Positions 25,846-37,863 of a stretch of DNA of 64,000 bases are shown here, one piece after another; positions within the stretch are counted from its first letter, which is position 1; every line of letters starts with the position of its first letter. The notes beneath the pieces are model-generated. The model was given only the letters and a program-made list of their open reading frames with translations, had not been told where the DNA came from and did no database searches. The stretch comes from Syncephalastrum monosporum B8922 (taxonomy: Eukaryota; Mucoromycota; Mucoromycetes; Mucorales; Syncephalastraceae). The position numbers and the translations under genes were made by a program. The stretch spans positions 91,623 to 155,622 of the forward strand of contig JNEN01000793.1 in the NCBI GenBank assembly GCA_000697355.1. Reading direction: 5' to 3'.

Positions 25846-27274
25846 TCATAGATCAAAGTACGGGCCATATGGCAAAAGCATCGACCAGAAGCTCACATAT
25901 GCCGGGCTGCCAGGTTCTTCTTCTTCTTCTTCTACGGAGGCCTCTCGCATAACGTCAGCTGCTGCGGGTATATCGTTACTCTGAGCATCTTGCTTAGGGG
26001 CAGCAGGGGCATGAAACTCTTGCGGGGATTCCTCATGCGGCTGCTCGTCCACAGCCATGGGTTCATCTCCGTAGTCATCCTCGTGCTCGTCGCTGCTGGG
26101 ATTGCTGTCGTGATTAGGCTCTTTACTGAGTAGCTCTATGTCGGGTACCGAGACGAGCTGGGTCAAGTCCAGCATGGGTGTAGTGGTATGGTGGTTTTTC
26201 TGCTGCTGCTGTTGCTGCTGTGCCTGGGCGAGCTTCTGTAGAACAGAGGTGGTTTTCTTTTTGTGGCGTTGTTGACCATCGATACGACGCACACCCAAGG
26301 AGGTACCAATCACAACAGGTGGAGCAGCCGCATGTTGTGAGGGCGATCGGAAGGGTGAGATAGCTTGTGGGTTGCTGGAGGATGTCATGATGGCGATGGG
26401 ATCTTCTGGGTCGGATATCTCGTCTTGGGAATCAGCCACGTCGAGCGATGCGGCCGTGGCAGCTGCACTCACTGACGAGGGTCTCAGACGGCGGCGCTTT
26501 CGTAGTGGCGAGGGCGTGGGTGCGGGTACATCTTCTACGGGTGCTGTTACCGCGGGTAATGGTGCAGGCGAAGGAGCAGGCATCGGCGATTCTGGTTCAG
26601 TTGCCACAGCATCCAGCGCCGGCATCTCTGCTCTTGATTGTTCTGTCCCGGATGCATAGCTTTCTGTTTCCCCAAGTTCTCTGGCGTTATCCAGCGAAAA
26701 AGATGAGTCGTCGCTGTCTTCGTCGGCGCTCTCGATGCTGTCTTCTAAACTCTGCTCGTCATCCACGTCTTCCGTCGTACCGTCCGTGTCGTGGTCCTCG
26801 CGGTCCTCCTCATCGTCGTCATCCTCCGCCTCGCTGGAGATGTGGCCCACTGAAGAGGATGAGGAGTCGAGGCCATCATCTTGCTGGACCTTCTGAGACT
26901 GCTTTTTGTCACGGTAGGCAGCCGAGGTGGAAGCGGTGATTGTCTCGGCCTGCGTATTTTCATGCACTTTGACCTTGAGCCGCGCTGAGACGCGTCGTTC
27001 ACTTGTGTCGATAGGTAGCAGCTCCTCTTCACTCTCCGAAGTCTCGTCTTCTCGAGCCCGCTTGGTGCGCTTCCGTGGGCGAGCCTCTGAATTGGCTCAT
27101 TTAGCGTCAAGAGCCCGTAAAAGGACAGTACCTCGTAGGATGTTACTCACTCTGCTGTTTCTTTTCAGGTTTTGTATTGATGCGCCTTGACAATAGTTTC
27201 CGAGGTGTCCTGGCAGGCTCATTTTCGTCCTGGGCGGAGGCGGTGGACCGTGGCCGAGATTCGCGAGAGGACAT
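25846..27274 (-). CDS. Acidic, low-complexity protein of unknown function
   Basis: Two exons (27274-27151 and 27086-25846) sum to 1365 nt, 454 aa. I do not recognise the family. The N-terminus is basic, with TPRKLLSRR and then ARPRKRTKRAR, which look like an AT-hook or nuclear-localisation cluster. A long acidic/Ser region follows (DDDDEEDREDHDTD and similar), then a Pro-rich stretch, a second basic cluster (LRKRRRLRPSS) and a Gln run. The last 20 residues (PAYVSFWSMLLPY...) are hydrophobic and aromatic, unlike the rest, and could be a short binding motif. Composition suggests a nuclear or chromatin-associated protein; that is inference only. It shares a 203-bp divergent promoter with the BRO1-domain gene. 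Confidence 0.7.
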
Positions 27275-27477
27275 GATGGTCAGGTGCAGAACACATAAAA
27301 GAGGCACAGGCGCGTATCATTGTGCGTTCGAATAAAAAACGGTTTGGGGCTCCGCCAGAATGAGCGGTATCCGAATGATGAAATGCCGGAGCACTCAGGA
27401 AGTGGGCGCGTTTGCCGAGACATAAGCCAAGACGCTTCTCTCTCTCTCTTCAATCCACCCCCTTCCTCGCTAGACAA

Positions 27478-30274
27478 ATGAGCGTTCATTCGGGTTCCTC
27501 CCCGACCTCTTCGCCCATTGGCGCTAAGCGCCCGGCAGAAACGAACATGCTCGCTGTACCGACCAAACACACCCAGCGTGTCTCTTGGACTCCTTACCTC
27601 AGAAAATACATTTCGAACGGTTATGCTGAGCACCCCGATCTTTACACAGACGACTTCCGTGTCCTTGACGAACTGCGAAACGACTGCATCTACATGGATT
27701 CAAGCGAAAAAGCTCTTAATCGTTTAATAAAGTCAGTGTGGCCTCTTGTTGTCGCCAATCGAGTCTCAATCTTCTCTCCTCCCCCAGGTACTATGCCCAG
27801 CTTGCCTTTCTCGGCTCCAAGTTTCCAATTGATGTATGTCGACCATGTCTATCTTCTCCTGCTTCTGATGTATTTCTATTTTAAGGTTGGTGTCGAGTTT
27901 CCTTGGCAGCAGGCACACAAGCCCGATTCTGGTAAAAATAATAGGCAGCAATTGCATCTGACAGATCGTGGTACTGACCCCGCCTGCTAGCACCCATTGC
28001 CCATCGGAACATGCATTACGAAAAGGCATGTGTGCTTTATTGCATCGGTGCGCTCTACAGTCAGCTTGGAAATGCAGAAAACCGGTTGTCCGGTGAAAGT
28101 GTGAAGCGTGCTAGTAATCACTTTCAGGTACAGTATGCCAAATGAATGATACGGATCTGAACCTGATCTACTATGTAGAGTGCTGCAGGATGCTTCAAGC
28201 ATTTGCAGGATGTCGTTGTACCCGAGATGCGTATACCCCCCACGTCTGACATGTCGACGCCCGCGCTGCAAACCTTGACCAATCTCATGCTTGCCCAGGC
28301 CCAGGAGTGCGTATGGCAACGAGCAGCCATGGATCAGCTGCGCGATGGCACCATTGCACGCGTAGCCATCAAGATAGCAGAGTATTACGATGCTGCCCAT
28401 GAGCTTGCCACCCATTCGTCCACCCAAAACGTCTACTCCAAGGTCTGGCTGACACATATGCAAGTCAAAGCCCACCATTTCACAGCCGCAGCTCAGTTTC
28501 GAAAGGCATGTGAGTGCATTTCCCAAAACAAATACGGCGAGGAAGTGGCTCGACTACGGGAAGCAAGCAGCCTCGTCAAGGGTGTCTTTGACATGACTAA
28601 ATCCGTCTTTGGCGGCCCCGTCGTCAGTGAAGCCGTCATCAGCGACTTGCGATCCTTGCAGCAAATCATTCAAACCAACCTGGCTCGAGCTGAAAAGGAC
28701 AATGACTTGATTTATCTCGAGGTCGTGCCCTCCTCTTCCGCTCTTCCTCCCATTCAGAAATCAGACATGGTACGAGCTATCGCACCACCTGAAGTAGCGG
28801 ATCCGGTGGCCTTGATGATGTCAAATGAACGTAGAGCCGAGGTGATGCCACATCCAATTATTGGCCTTCCCCTTTTCCAGAAATTGGTGCCATTTGCTGT
28901 CCACCAAGCTGCCAGCGTCTACGTTGATCGGAAGGAGCGTGTCATCAAAGAGGATGTCGTGGGTCGTCTCGAAGAAATGACAGCTGTATACCACAGGTAC
29001 CATCCCCTGACCACCCTCTACATATTATGCTCATAGGATGATAGCTCGCTTCAATCGTTAAATCTGCTTTCCTTACTCGCTGGGCTCGAGCGGACGGACG
29101 GATTACCGAGCACACTGTACAGTCAGGCGGCTCAAGTACGCGCCGAGGCAGGCTCTCAAGCACTCTACCGAATGTGGGATGATATCCAGGATGCATCCCG
29201 GCACAATATGGAAATTCTGGATGATATTTTTAACGCCCTGGACGAAGAACAAGAAGAGGATGAATCGATGCGAACACGATTCCGTGGGCGTAAGTATTAT
29301 TTGGATCAGCTCTACAGTGAGGATATGACCTTCTTATTTTTCTTTTCCCTACAGAATGGAACAGGCCTGAATCACAAGCGTTTACAGCCCAATTAGCAGA
29401 GCAAGGGCAGCAACACCGGTCCACGCTCATGTCAGCACAAAAAGCGGACCAAATCGTATACAGCAAGTTGGAAACGTGGGCCAAGATCATTGATGTGCTC
29501 GCTCTTCCAGAAGACGAACTCGAAAACTCTGTACCTGGGTCTAGTGGCAGCGACGACGCAAACCACGAACTGGTGGACCGGCTGCGGGAGCTCGTGAATG
29601 AGATGGATGACCAATTGATCAAACGGAGGCAAATTGGCGACCGCGCCAAAAAGACATCCAACGGCGATGATATTTCACCTGCTTTATTACGAAAAGCGGC
29701 CCAGCTGACGTCCAAGTCGCCAGTGGTCAAAATCGATCCTGCTCAATTCGAAGAACTTTTCGTGGATGAGCTACGCAAATATGATGTCTATCTCATGGAG
29801 ATTGATCGCCAAGACGAGCGCCAAGGCCAGATATTGCGAGAGATGTCACAACTACACCATGCTTTTACAACCCAAAACAGCAGTTCGGCGGCAGCCAAAA
29901 GGGAACGTGCGCTCCAAAATCTGTCGCAAGCATACCATAAATTTACCGAGATTAAGACAAATTTGCAAGAAGGGCTCAAGGTAATATAGACTCCTATAGA
30001 GGCTCAGAAGGGGTTGTCAAGATATATTGACTGACCATCCTCTCTAGTTTTACCTGGACCATGCGCAAAGCCTGACCTATCTCCGTGATACCTGCCAGAA
30101 ATACTGTTATCATCGACGTGTCGAATCTGAACAGCTGATCGAGTAGGTGACAACTTTTTAACAATCCTTCATATTGATCTAAAACGAAATGATAGGCAAC
30201 TCGGTGGCAGTTTTTCAAACTTATCAGTAGACCCTCCATCACATCAAGACAAACAGTGGAGTTCCTCAGGCTAA
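27478..30274 (+). CDS. BRO1-domain protein, PalA/Rim20-like
   Basis: Nine exons (27478-27731, 27788-27833, 27886-27931, 27991-28127, 28179-28996, 29045-29289, 29355-29980, 30048-30142, 30196-30274) sum to 2346 nt, 781 aa. The first about 370 residues form a BRO1 domain ([21 protein letters not shown], then the [11 protein letters not shown] segment), which binds the ESCRT-III protein Snf7. A helical V-like domain follows, starting near [13 protein letters not shown] with an RKERVI stretch. In fungi the family includes Bro1 (cargo deubiquitination at endosomes) and Rim20/PalA (scaffold for ambient-pH signalling through Rim101/PacC). The proline-rich tail typical of Bro1/ALIX is absent and the length fits PalA better, so PalA/Rim20 is preferred but not certain. 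Two consecutive exons are only 46 nt each. Confidence 0.88.
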
Positions 30275-30364
30275 ACACCACACTTTCCCTTCCCTTTTTA
30301 TTCCATCTGCCATTTTTGCCACGCTTCATAATACGCCTATATTGCCGATTATCAATACAGAAGG

Positions 30365-32035
30365 TCAAATCCATAGCCTTTTGACTTTTACCTTGTATTC
30401 ATCCGTTGTCATGTTGCGTTGGTCTTCTTCTGCAACCTCGTTCAGCGGCATCATCTTGCCATTCACTACATATCATCAGTCAGTAAAGCCCACATCATTG
30501 CCACCCTTATACATACCCGACACCAAAGGCACATCCTCATCTTCTGAGTCATGTCTGGCGTGTTTGGGGCTACATAGAGCACACACTGAGTATCTTGTGC
30601 ATGCACTTGATACACAATTACCTTTCACCGTCTTCATAATCCGGGCTACGTGCCCGCTTGCCATTTTCGTTTGTCACTGTCTCAAATTCGTCTTCTTCCA
30701 GATCTTCCTCAAAACCAGTATGCATACCGGGCTGAGCCGACTCGTATGACTCATAATATTTGGCGTAATCTTTTGATTTCCATGCGCATTAGTAACAGAG
30801 ATCAAGCAGGAGATAAAAAAAAAAGAGTACATACAATCATCGCGATCCTCGTCAAATTCTTCTGCACCGACTTCTTCAAAGGTATCTTCTTCTTCATGGA
30901 GAACCACGGTGGGTTCATCGGGTCGGTCACCTGTACCGCGCAAGCTGTCTGATACAGTGCTTCGTTGATGCCACACTGGCAGCATGTTCTGCTGTCGCTT
31001 TTCTTCGGCCTCTGCTTGTTTGGCGCGCATAGCCGCTTCATTGTCCTTTTGCAAGTCGACGATAATGTCACCTTGTCCGGCACCCGTATCTTGTGCAATG
31101 GCGAGTTCGTGATCGTCGCGGTCGCCAGCGCCGTTTCGATTTGCGGATGGTTTGAATGTATAACTGTGTCACATTTAGTTATCAGATCCAGATAACCTTT
31201 TCCTCGCCTGAGCTTACTTTGCTGGAATGACGATGGTGTCGGTCTGTTTCAGGAGATGAATAATCGGCTGCGATTGTTCTCTCAGCCTGCATATTCGGTC
31301 AGTAGAGTAGCAACGCACGATGGGAAGTGACATACTTTTGGAGCTCTTCTTGGCTTTCTTGGAGGTTGACGGTATTATTGTTCTCCTCGAGAATGGTATT
31401 GCAGACTTCACAATGAAACATGCCGTCCTTTAGCAGAGAGAGGACCTCCATAGTATCGTAGGATCGTTGACAGGTGGGACAAATGTAGCCTTTGTTCTCG
31501 GATTCCTAGTGCGTCGTCAGCATCAAATATATGCCTTTTGCAAGTTTAGACCGAGCGTACCTTCTTGAGTTGTTTCCTTACGCGCAACTGCATCTGGTAC
31601 ATCTTCCACTTGACAACATCAACGAATTCTTTGTAATCGATGTAATAGTAGTTTTTGGGAACTGCGCGTTGATCCTGTTTTCGAGCTTCTTGACGTGTAG
31701 CCCTTATTGCTCGGTTAGCAAACAGACAATCGGAGGCACGCGACAACACACATTTTTAGCAATCGGTCTTCTTTGAGCTTGCCACAGTTGCGATGGACGT
31801 CGCGCGGGGTCATTTTGAGAGCCATGACGAGATCTTCCTCTCGAATACTACCATGGACAAATGCCACATTGAAGATGATTAAACGCTACTCGATCGCGTC
31901 CATAAAGCAGAGGTGTGAGAGAAAGTACCCATTCATATTTGGAGTAGTTTTGTTCAGCTCGTCTAAGATTACAATGTATTTGGGATCGTAAAAGGCACGT
32001 GCCACTCGGGCGACCAGTGTCTTTAGGACCTCCAT
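30365..32035 (-). CDS. TFA1: Transcription initiation factor IIE, alpha subunit (TFA1)
   Basis: Multi-exon gene starting MEVLKTLVARVARAFYD at ATG 32035. TFIIE alpha works with TFIIE beta to recruit and stimulate TFIIH at RNA polymerase II promoters. An N-terminal winged helix (YIVILDELNK, then REEDLVMALKM) is followed by a zinc ribbon with CPTC and CEVC near 31430-31490. Then come a helix with many Glu (NLQESQEELQK) and an acidic C-terminus. The conserved C-terminal patch VNGKMMPLNEVAEEDQRNM is restored by an intron with donor GTATGT in the codon after VPLVS. The last exon runs to a TGA at 30365-30367; an extra intron at GTAAAAGTC could extend the protein slightly. It is tail-to-tail with the BRO1 gene. 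Confidence 0.9.
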
Positions 32036-33291
32036 TATTCCTGTACAATCCAGCAGAGAAGCAGGCGAAAGAATGAATTCGAATTTTTGCACGAAGACAT
32101 CGGTTTCTAAATGAGGCAAAAAGATTCCAGAGAAAAAAGGATTTAGCGGGCCATCTCGCGCGCTGCAACCAATGTCATATGCTGCCGCTCACAGAATACG
32201 AAGGGCATGATAATAGACTGTTTTTGGCATCTGGACAATTAGTAGAGTCAGATGCTCTGCGCAAATCACTCATTATGCTGCATGGGAAGATCCAAAACAA
32301 TGGGTATTTTTAAATATCTGTTCAGAAGACACACACACACGCAGCAGTTCGTGGAACATGACCACATACGTAGGGAAGACTTATACTCAACTTGTGTCAG
32401 GCATATTCGCGAACCCTGCATCTAATAGAGCTGAGTGGCCCAACGACTGCAGCCTGGATTTCACTCCTGTGGAGGACATATTACACATTTACATACGACC
32501 TGCAAATGTAATGAAATACCTGGACACGATGATGTGTGTGAAAGACCAAGTCATTGAGAAATATTTTGCACCAGCTCTTTAGAGTTTAGTCTTATCTGTG
32601 TATGGAATAAAAATGTCTTTGACAACGCTGTATCCAAGATTAAGGATATACACTACATATCTACGTGCCGTTAGTAAAGCATTGAGAGATGCATGTATAA
32701 GTATTATCCATCTACATGCCTATCCTGTGCCATTGCGCATTGGCTGCTAGTGAAGTACGTCCCTATATGTTCTCGCAAGGGCATTGCAATTTTCCCATGA
32801 AGGATATGGAAAGTATAGTTTATTTATTTTTTACAATGATTTCAATAAGTACGTATAACGTATATATATGATGTGGCAAGAGCCTTGTACCAGGTGACAT
32901 GCATATTCAAGAGAAAATAAAGTCTGCCGTTATTTCCGCCAAAATGCAAGCTCCCAGGGCGGTCTGCATATATTTATTATTGGAGACTGTGCTACAAAGA
33001 ATGATCTACTTTTGGGAGATCCGAGAAATGATAAAAATGTAGTAAAAGTGTCACATTTAAGGATTTAAGGAAGTCTACGAAGGGGAAATACACGAGAGGC
33101 AGAAAAAGTACATGTGTGTGTAGGTGTGTGTGAGATAGCAAGCACAAATCCGTACATCACTGGACACTTTTTTTATCGCGGCGTTTAAAAAAGAGACATG
33201 AGCAAAGAGGGTTTTGGGTGGTGTGTGTTTGAACCCCTGGGCCTTTTGCTCTTCTTCTTTTCTTCTTCTTTTTTTTTGCCTTACAACATTC
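32036..33291. other. Intergenic: TFA1 and VPS9-gene promoters
   Basis: 1.25 kb between divergent genes, A/T-rich, with no supportable coding region. A 74-codon open frame at 32358-32582 has no splice or family support. A T-rich stretch (about 33240-33275) lies just before the VPS9-gene start. Confidence 0.55.
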
Positions 33292-34596
33292 ATGTCGTTT
33301 GGATTCCCATACCTTTTCAAGAGCGGTATAAGGAAAAAGAGGGAATTCGGCAGTCAGCACTCGCAATTGCCGCATCACCCTCCGCCTCCGAGCCAGCTAC
33401 CTTCGGGGATTCAGCAGCAGCAACATTCCCACTCTAACAAAACTTCCTCCTCCTCCTCCTCCTCCTCAGACAGAGACCATTATCCTACATTGGTCTCTAT
33501 GATACAGGCCAAGACGGCCGCTTCTTCTTCACCCAACCCTTCCCCTTCTTCTTCTTCGACTTCGTCTCGTTCTCGTCCCACTTCGATTGCAGTTCCAATG
33601 GAACCAGAAGAGCTCGACGACAATCGATGCTACCGTTATATCCGATCCCACTTCAACCTCATATTCACCCGATCGGCGGTCGTGTGTATCCCTCATTCGC
33701 GCTCTGTGGACGGCATGATACTCACCAAGGATTTTGTCGGTACGTTAGTCACGCATGAATCGCCGCCGCATCCCATTTATGGAAAACCATGCCGCATCTC
33801 TCAGAAACACATTCGTACAACCCCTCGCCTTATTACAGAGGTCAATATCAGGCTGCTAACGGAAAAGTCGTCGCTATCGAGCATCCAATCATTAGCACCG
33901 TATCAGGTACAAACATCTTATTGTTCGATGCATTACAAACTATACTCACTTGGCATCATAAATAGATTTCAAGGAGCCGAGAACATTACATATCCTAGCC
34001 GAGGAATGGGTCTACATTGGAAGAAAGAAAATCCGTGTTCTCATGATTGACCGTCCCCTTGAAGGTGATCTGCTGGTATAACTTATTCTTCTTTTTGATC
34101 CAAGCCGAAAGAGTCACGAGCACGTTTTTTTTTTTTTCGTTTTGTCTTTTGATTAGGTGCCGCCGCATCAACAACAACCTAACCCGAATACCATTACGAT
34201 TCCAGCCACGCGCTCTTCAAAGCAGTATGCCTTCCCTTCCTTACCGTATATTAGGTAGTTCTGTTACTGAAGTGGCTCATATAGAGACCTTGATTTTCTC
34301 AACCTGTTCCCTGAGAATGCCGAACCTCTGTACGAGCTGCAGTCCAGTGTCCAAAAATTTGTAGATAGTTACGTCTATATTCGTGGCTTTAACGCGTACA
34401 CCGTCGAAAAAATTCAGCACATGTACATCAAAGCATACGAAGTAAGCATTCACCGAACGCACAGCCGCTCTGTGCATACAATGAATGGTCTATCTTATTT
34501 ATACGCTCTTATTGTAGTCCATACTGCAACGAAATAAGCTCTTGCGCGACACATGCCATATTCAGTCAGAGCACGATCATTTTTTGGAGCTGGTCG

Positions 34597-34647
<51 letters not shown>

Positions 34648-36296
34648 CACTTACCCGCACGACAGATGTCTAACTCCCTTCTTTTTTCTTTCTTGCTCAA
34701 AGTGTCGTCCTCGGATTCTTGCATGAAAAGATTTGGATCCATTCTCTGAAAACGATCTTGCATGCCCAGGACAGCTACATCGATTCGATTTGTAGGGTTT
34801 ACGCCAAGGAGACCATCACCTTGAGTCGCTACACTGTTAGTCACCCAATGACGGACATGCCGCTGCACTGCTTTGAACCTGCTATCATGTGCCTACGCCG
34901 GGTGGATCCAGACGCGGAAGCCCCTATTTCTATCTTGGCCGAATACGACCGAACCAACAAAACCACCAATTCGTCGGATCAGGCTGCATTTACCCCACTC
35001 GAGAAGCTCGCGTGTGTACGCGAAACCCTCGACCATATCTCATCGGCCGTTACACAGTATATTCGTGGCGCCTTGGTTAGCCCAGTCGGTAAGTAGATCG
35101 CAGAATGTATTTCTTTATACTATAAGTCTTAACGCTACTATCCAGACGATGATTCACCTTTGACGACCGATGAAATGATACCGCTCTTTGCTTATGTTCT
35201 CGTCCACAGCCGAGTGTCCCGCATTGCTAGTCTTTCCTTTTATATGGAGAATTTCCGCCTTTCTTTTATCGAACGATCCGAGTACAGGTACATGTGTCGA
35301 GATCATGCATTTTGGAGGGTATGCTAACAACGTAATAGCTATGCATTGGTCACGCTCAAGGCCGCCATCAAGTTTCTCAAGGATGATCCTCTCTCTCTCC
35401 AGGATGCTAGCTCAGGACTCTCGACACTCTCTAACCATTCCACTTCGTCGTCCGCCTTTTCGCCCAAACTTCAACAAAGCTTTCGCGTGAGATCCACGTC
35501 ATTCGGATCGCCGATACCACACCCATCATCGGGTTCACATTACCGGTCGGTATCCATGTCATCGCAGCCAGAGGGCAAGCCAGCTACTGCGCCTGCAGCT
35601 GCGGCAAGTCCTGCGCCAGCTAATACTCCGTCCCCACGCCTGCGCCACCGCAAATCACACAGTGCAGATCTACAAGGTGTTACGGATGAATGCAACAGCA
35701 ACTGCAGTAGCGCAGCCAGCAGCCGGCGCAATTCTCTTACGCCGAGTGTGATTATTCGTCCGCCCATTGTTTTACCGAGTCCGCGCGAAACGAACCGACA
35801 CAGCCTCGATATACCTAACGACTGGATGCTCCACCACCCTCATCACCCTCACACACCACCGCCCTTCTCACCCATATCGCATGAACGACCCTTGTCACGA
35901 CCGTCCTCGATCGGCCACAGCCGCCCACTCGTCTCTACGACCTTTCCGACCATCTCCAACTCGAGCCCGCTGCCGAGCCACACCAATTCTGTTGCGACAC
36001 CAAGTGAACCTCAAGAAGTGAAAGCGCAAGATACCAACCCTACTGCGGCTGAGCGCAAATTATCCCGCTCGTTAAGCTCGACGTCCTCTCTCTTTGAACG
36101 CAAGACCCAACCGCCCCAAGTGATTAATATTGAAGGCCCACGGCGGCCGGCTTCTATCTGTATTGATCCAAGACTGATGCGACGCGACGAAGAGGATTCG
36201 AACCTGATGGGTGATTTTCTACGTGGACTCCAAAGACTCGATGGGGATATTGTCGGCGAGCGTAGCGGTTCTTACAGGACCTATCGGCGACTCTAA
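33292..36296 (+). CDS. VPS9-domain Rab5-type guanine nucleotide exchange factor
   Basis: Nine exons (33292-33739, 33805-33906, 33966-34075, 34157-34224, 34285-34441, 34518-34600, 34703-35088, 35146-35287, 35339-36296) sum to 2454 nt, 817 aa. VPS9 domains activate Rab5/Ypt51-class GTPases on early endosomes. The domain is visible from TPLEKLACVRETLDHIS through TTDEMIPLFAYVLVHSRV to YALVTLKAAIKFL. Upstream, the segment RTLHILAEEWVYIGRKK and DLDFLNLFPENAEPLYELQ is conserved-looking helical sequence that commonly precedes VPS9 (helical bundle). Both ends are disordered Ser/Pro-rich tails (for example [11 protein letters not shown]). Which family member (Vps9, Muk1 or a VARP-like protein) it represents I cannot say; no CUE domain or ankyrin repeats were seen. 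Confidence 0.85.
34603..34643 (+). repeat. 41-bp poly(A) tract inside a VPS9-gene intron
   Basis: An unbroken run of 41 A residues begins directly after the GT of the intron donor at 34601-34602. The neighbouring exons join in frame across it, so the tract lies entirely in the intron. Confidence 0.9.
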
Positions 36297-36530
36297 AGCC
36301 TTAAAACAAAATTACACGTGTATGTAGCGTAGACAAAACTTCTCTTTTAATTCATTGATTTTGCTAGTGCGCGCGTATATGTATGCATCGAGTTACAGAT
36401 ATATGTGTTTTAAGTGGGTAGAATGTGCGAAAAAAAAGGTGGCAACTGGAGAAGGGTGATGACAAAATAAGCTAGAAATGCAACTGTACAGAGATGGAGA
36501 GGAAAAGAGCAAAGAAGGAAAACAGGGTTA

Positions 36531-37863
36531 TTACGAATGGTGCTGCGAGAAGAACTTTTTTCCGAGCTCGTAGGAGCTAATCATGATGGCGCAAGAAGGC
36601 GCCACTTTGGCAATGCGTGGATACAAGCCCCGGAATAAACCCCGGGCACCGTCTTGCTGGTATATTTGCTTCAGGATGTATGGCACACGAGAGTCCCGGA
36701 GTGTAGGAACATCTGTCCATTAGATTAGTCATTAGTATATCCATAGATGGAGCATTTCTGCCTTCGCCTATGTATGTACCTCTTCCGGCATCAACTTGCC
36801 GTCGAGTTTTGGCCACGTCAAACGGCGTTGTTACCGCTGCAGCGAACTAATCAAATTCATGGCATGAGACATCTGCTGCTGTCTCGCATAATGTTGACTT
36901 ACCATGCCGGACAGAGCGCCTGCCAAGAAGGATGTGTGAAGTTCGCTGGCCAGCAAGGAGGATTGAACAAGCGCCTGCTTCGTCTGCTCGTAACCCATCC
37001 AGTAGATAGCAGAGAAAGGAACATCTCTCCACAGAGTGGGTGGAAGACCACGCCAGAGCACCTTGGCGCCTTCTTTTCGCATCATGTCTCGTACACCGTT
37101 CAGTACATCTAACGATCCGGTATATATATATGTTATGAACTGTGTAAACTGTTAAAAATATAAAACCCACATTGGAAGTCCTGGACGCCAGTTGCGGCCT
37201 GCAAGCGAGTGCGGAAGAGCTCGATGGGCGAAACGATAGTGACAGCAACTGTACGTGCAAAGCCGCCTGCGACCAAAGGAGCGTAGTTGTCTTTCTCTTT
37301 CATGAAAGGTCGAATATATTCGCGCAGATAATCGTAACCGACGAAATAGATCACGTTTGAGGGTACGGACATGACGAGGGCGGGTGACAGGCCTCGCCAC
37401 AGCGAGGCGGGACCTTCTGTGCGCACAATTTTATAGATGCCATCCTGACGAACACTGTCAGATGCAACGAGAACTCGATTTTTTTTTATGGGCAACATAC
37501 CAAAGTGCCTCCTGTCAGCGTTGCAGAAGGTGGGTGGTGGTGGTGCAGTGCACATTCATGAATAGCAGCAACCTGACGGGTGGGGACATGGCGTTTGCCT
37601 TCGCGAAGACATCTACGGATCTCGGCCGTTGTGTTGCTGGGAATAGGCATGCACGAGCATGAGGGAAACAGCGCTTGCTGCGGTTTGGCATGGACATGTT
37701 GGGTCTGCAACCGCATTTTGACGACGTCCATCGGTGTCACCAGGACAGACGTCAGAAAGGCGCCCAGACAAGCTGAAATTAGCTTTTCTGTGGAGCTAAT
37801 AGCCGTCGTTGCCGTCGTTGCTGGTGTTGCCGTGGAAATAGCCGCAGGAACGTCTTTTGTCAT
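36531..37863 (-). CDS. MTM1: Mitochondrial carrier, SLC25A39/40 (Mtm1) type
   Basis: Multi-exon gene from ATG 37863 to a TAA at 36531-36533. Three carrier repeats are visible: the PMDVVKMRLQT, SPIELFRTRLQ and PFDVAKTRRQV signatures (PX[DE]XX[KR]). Mtm1/SLC25A39 proteins act in the inner mitochondrial membrane and are linked to manganese-superoxide dismutase activation, iron-sulfur and haem metabolism, and glutathione import. The first matrix loop is long and carries four Cys residues (CSC, RRC, HEC), as in SLC25A39, where such cysteines bind a cluster that senses iron status. The loop also has a His/Pro-rich stretch. Exon joins are GGTL|DGIYKIV, TGVQDFQ|YVLNG, and GALSGM|FAAAV. The end is SSYELGKKFFSQHHS. 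Confidence 0.9.

Noticed and set aside
32358..32582. 74-codon open frame between TFA1 and the VPS9 gene
   Set aside because: Isolated short frame in A/T-rich intergenic DNA with no flanking exon.
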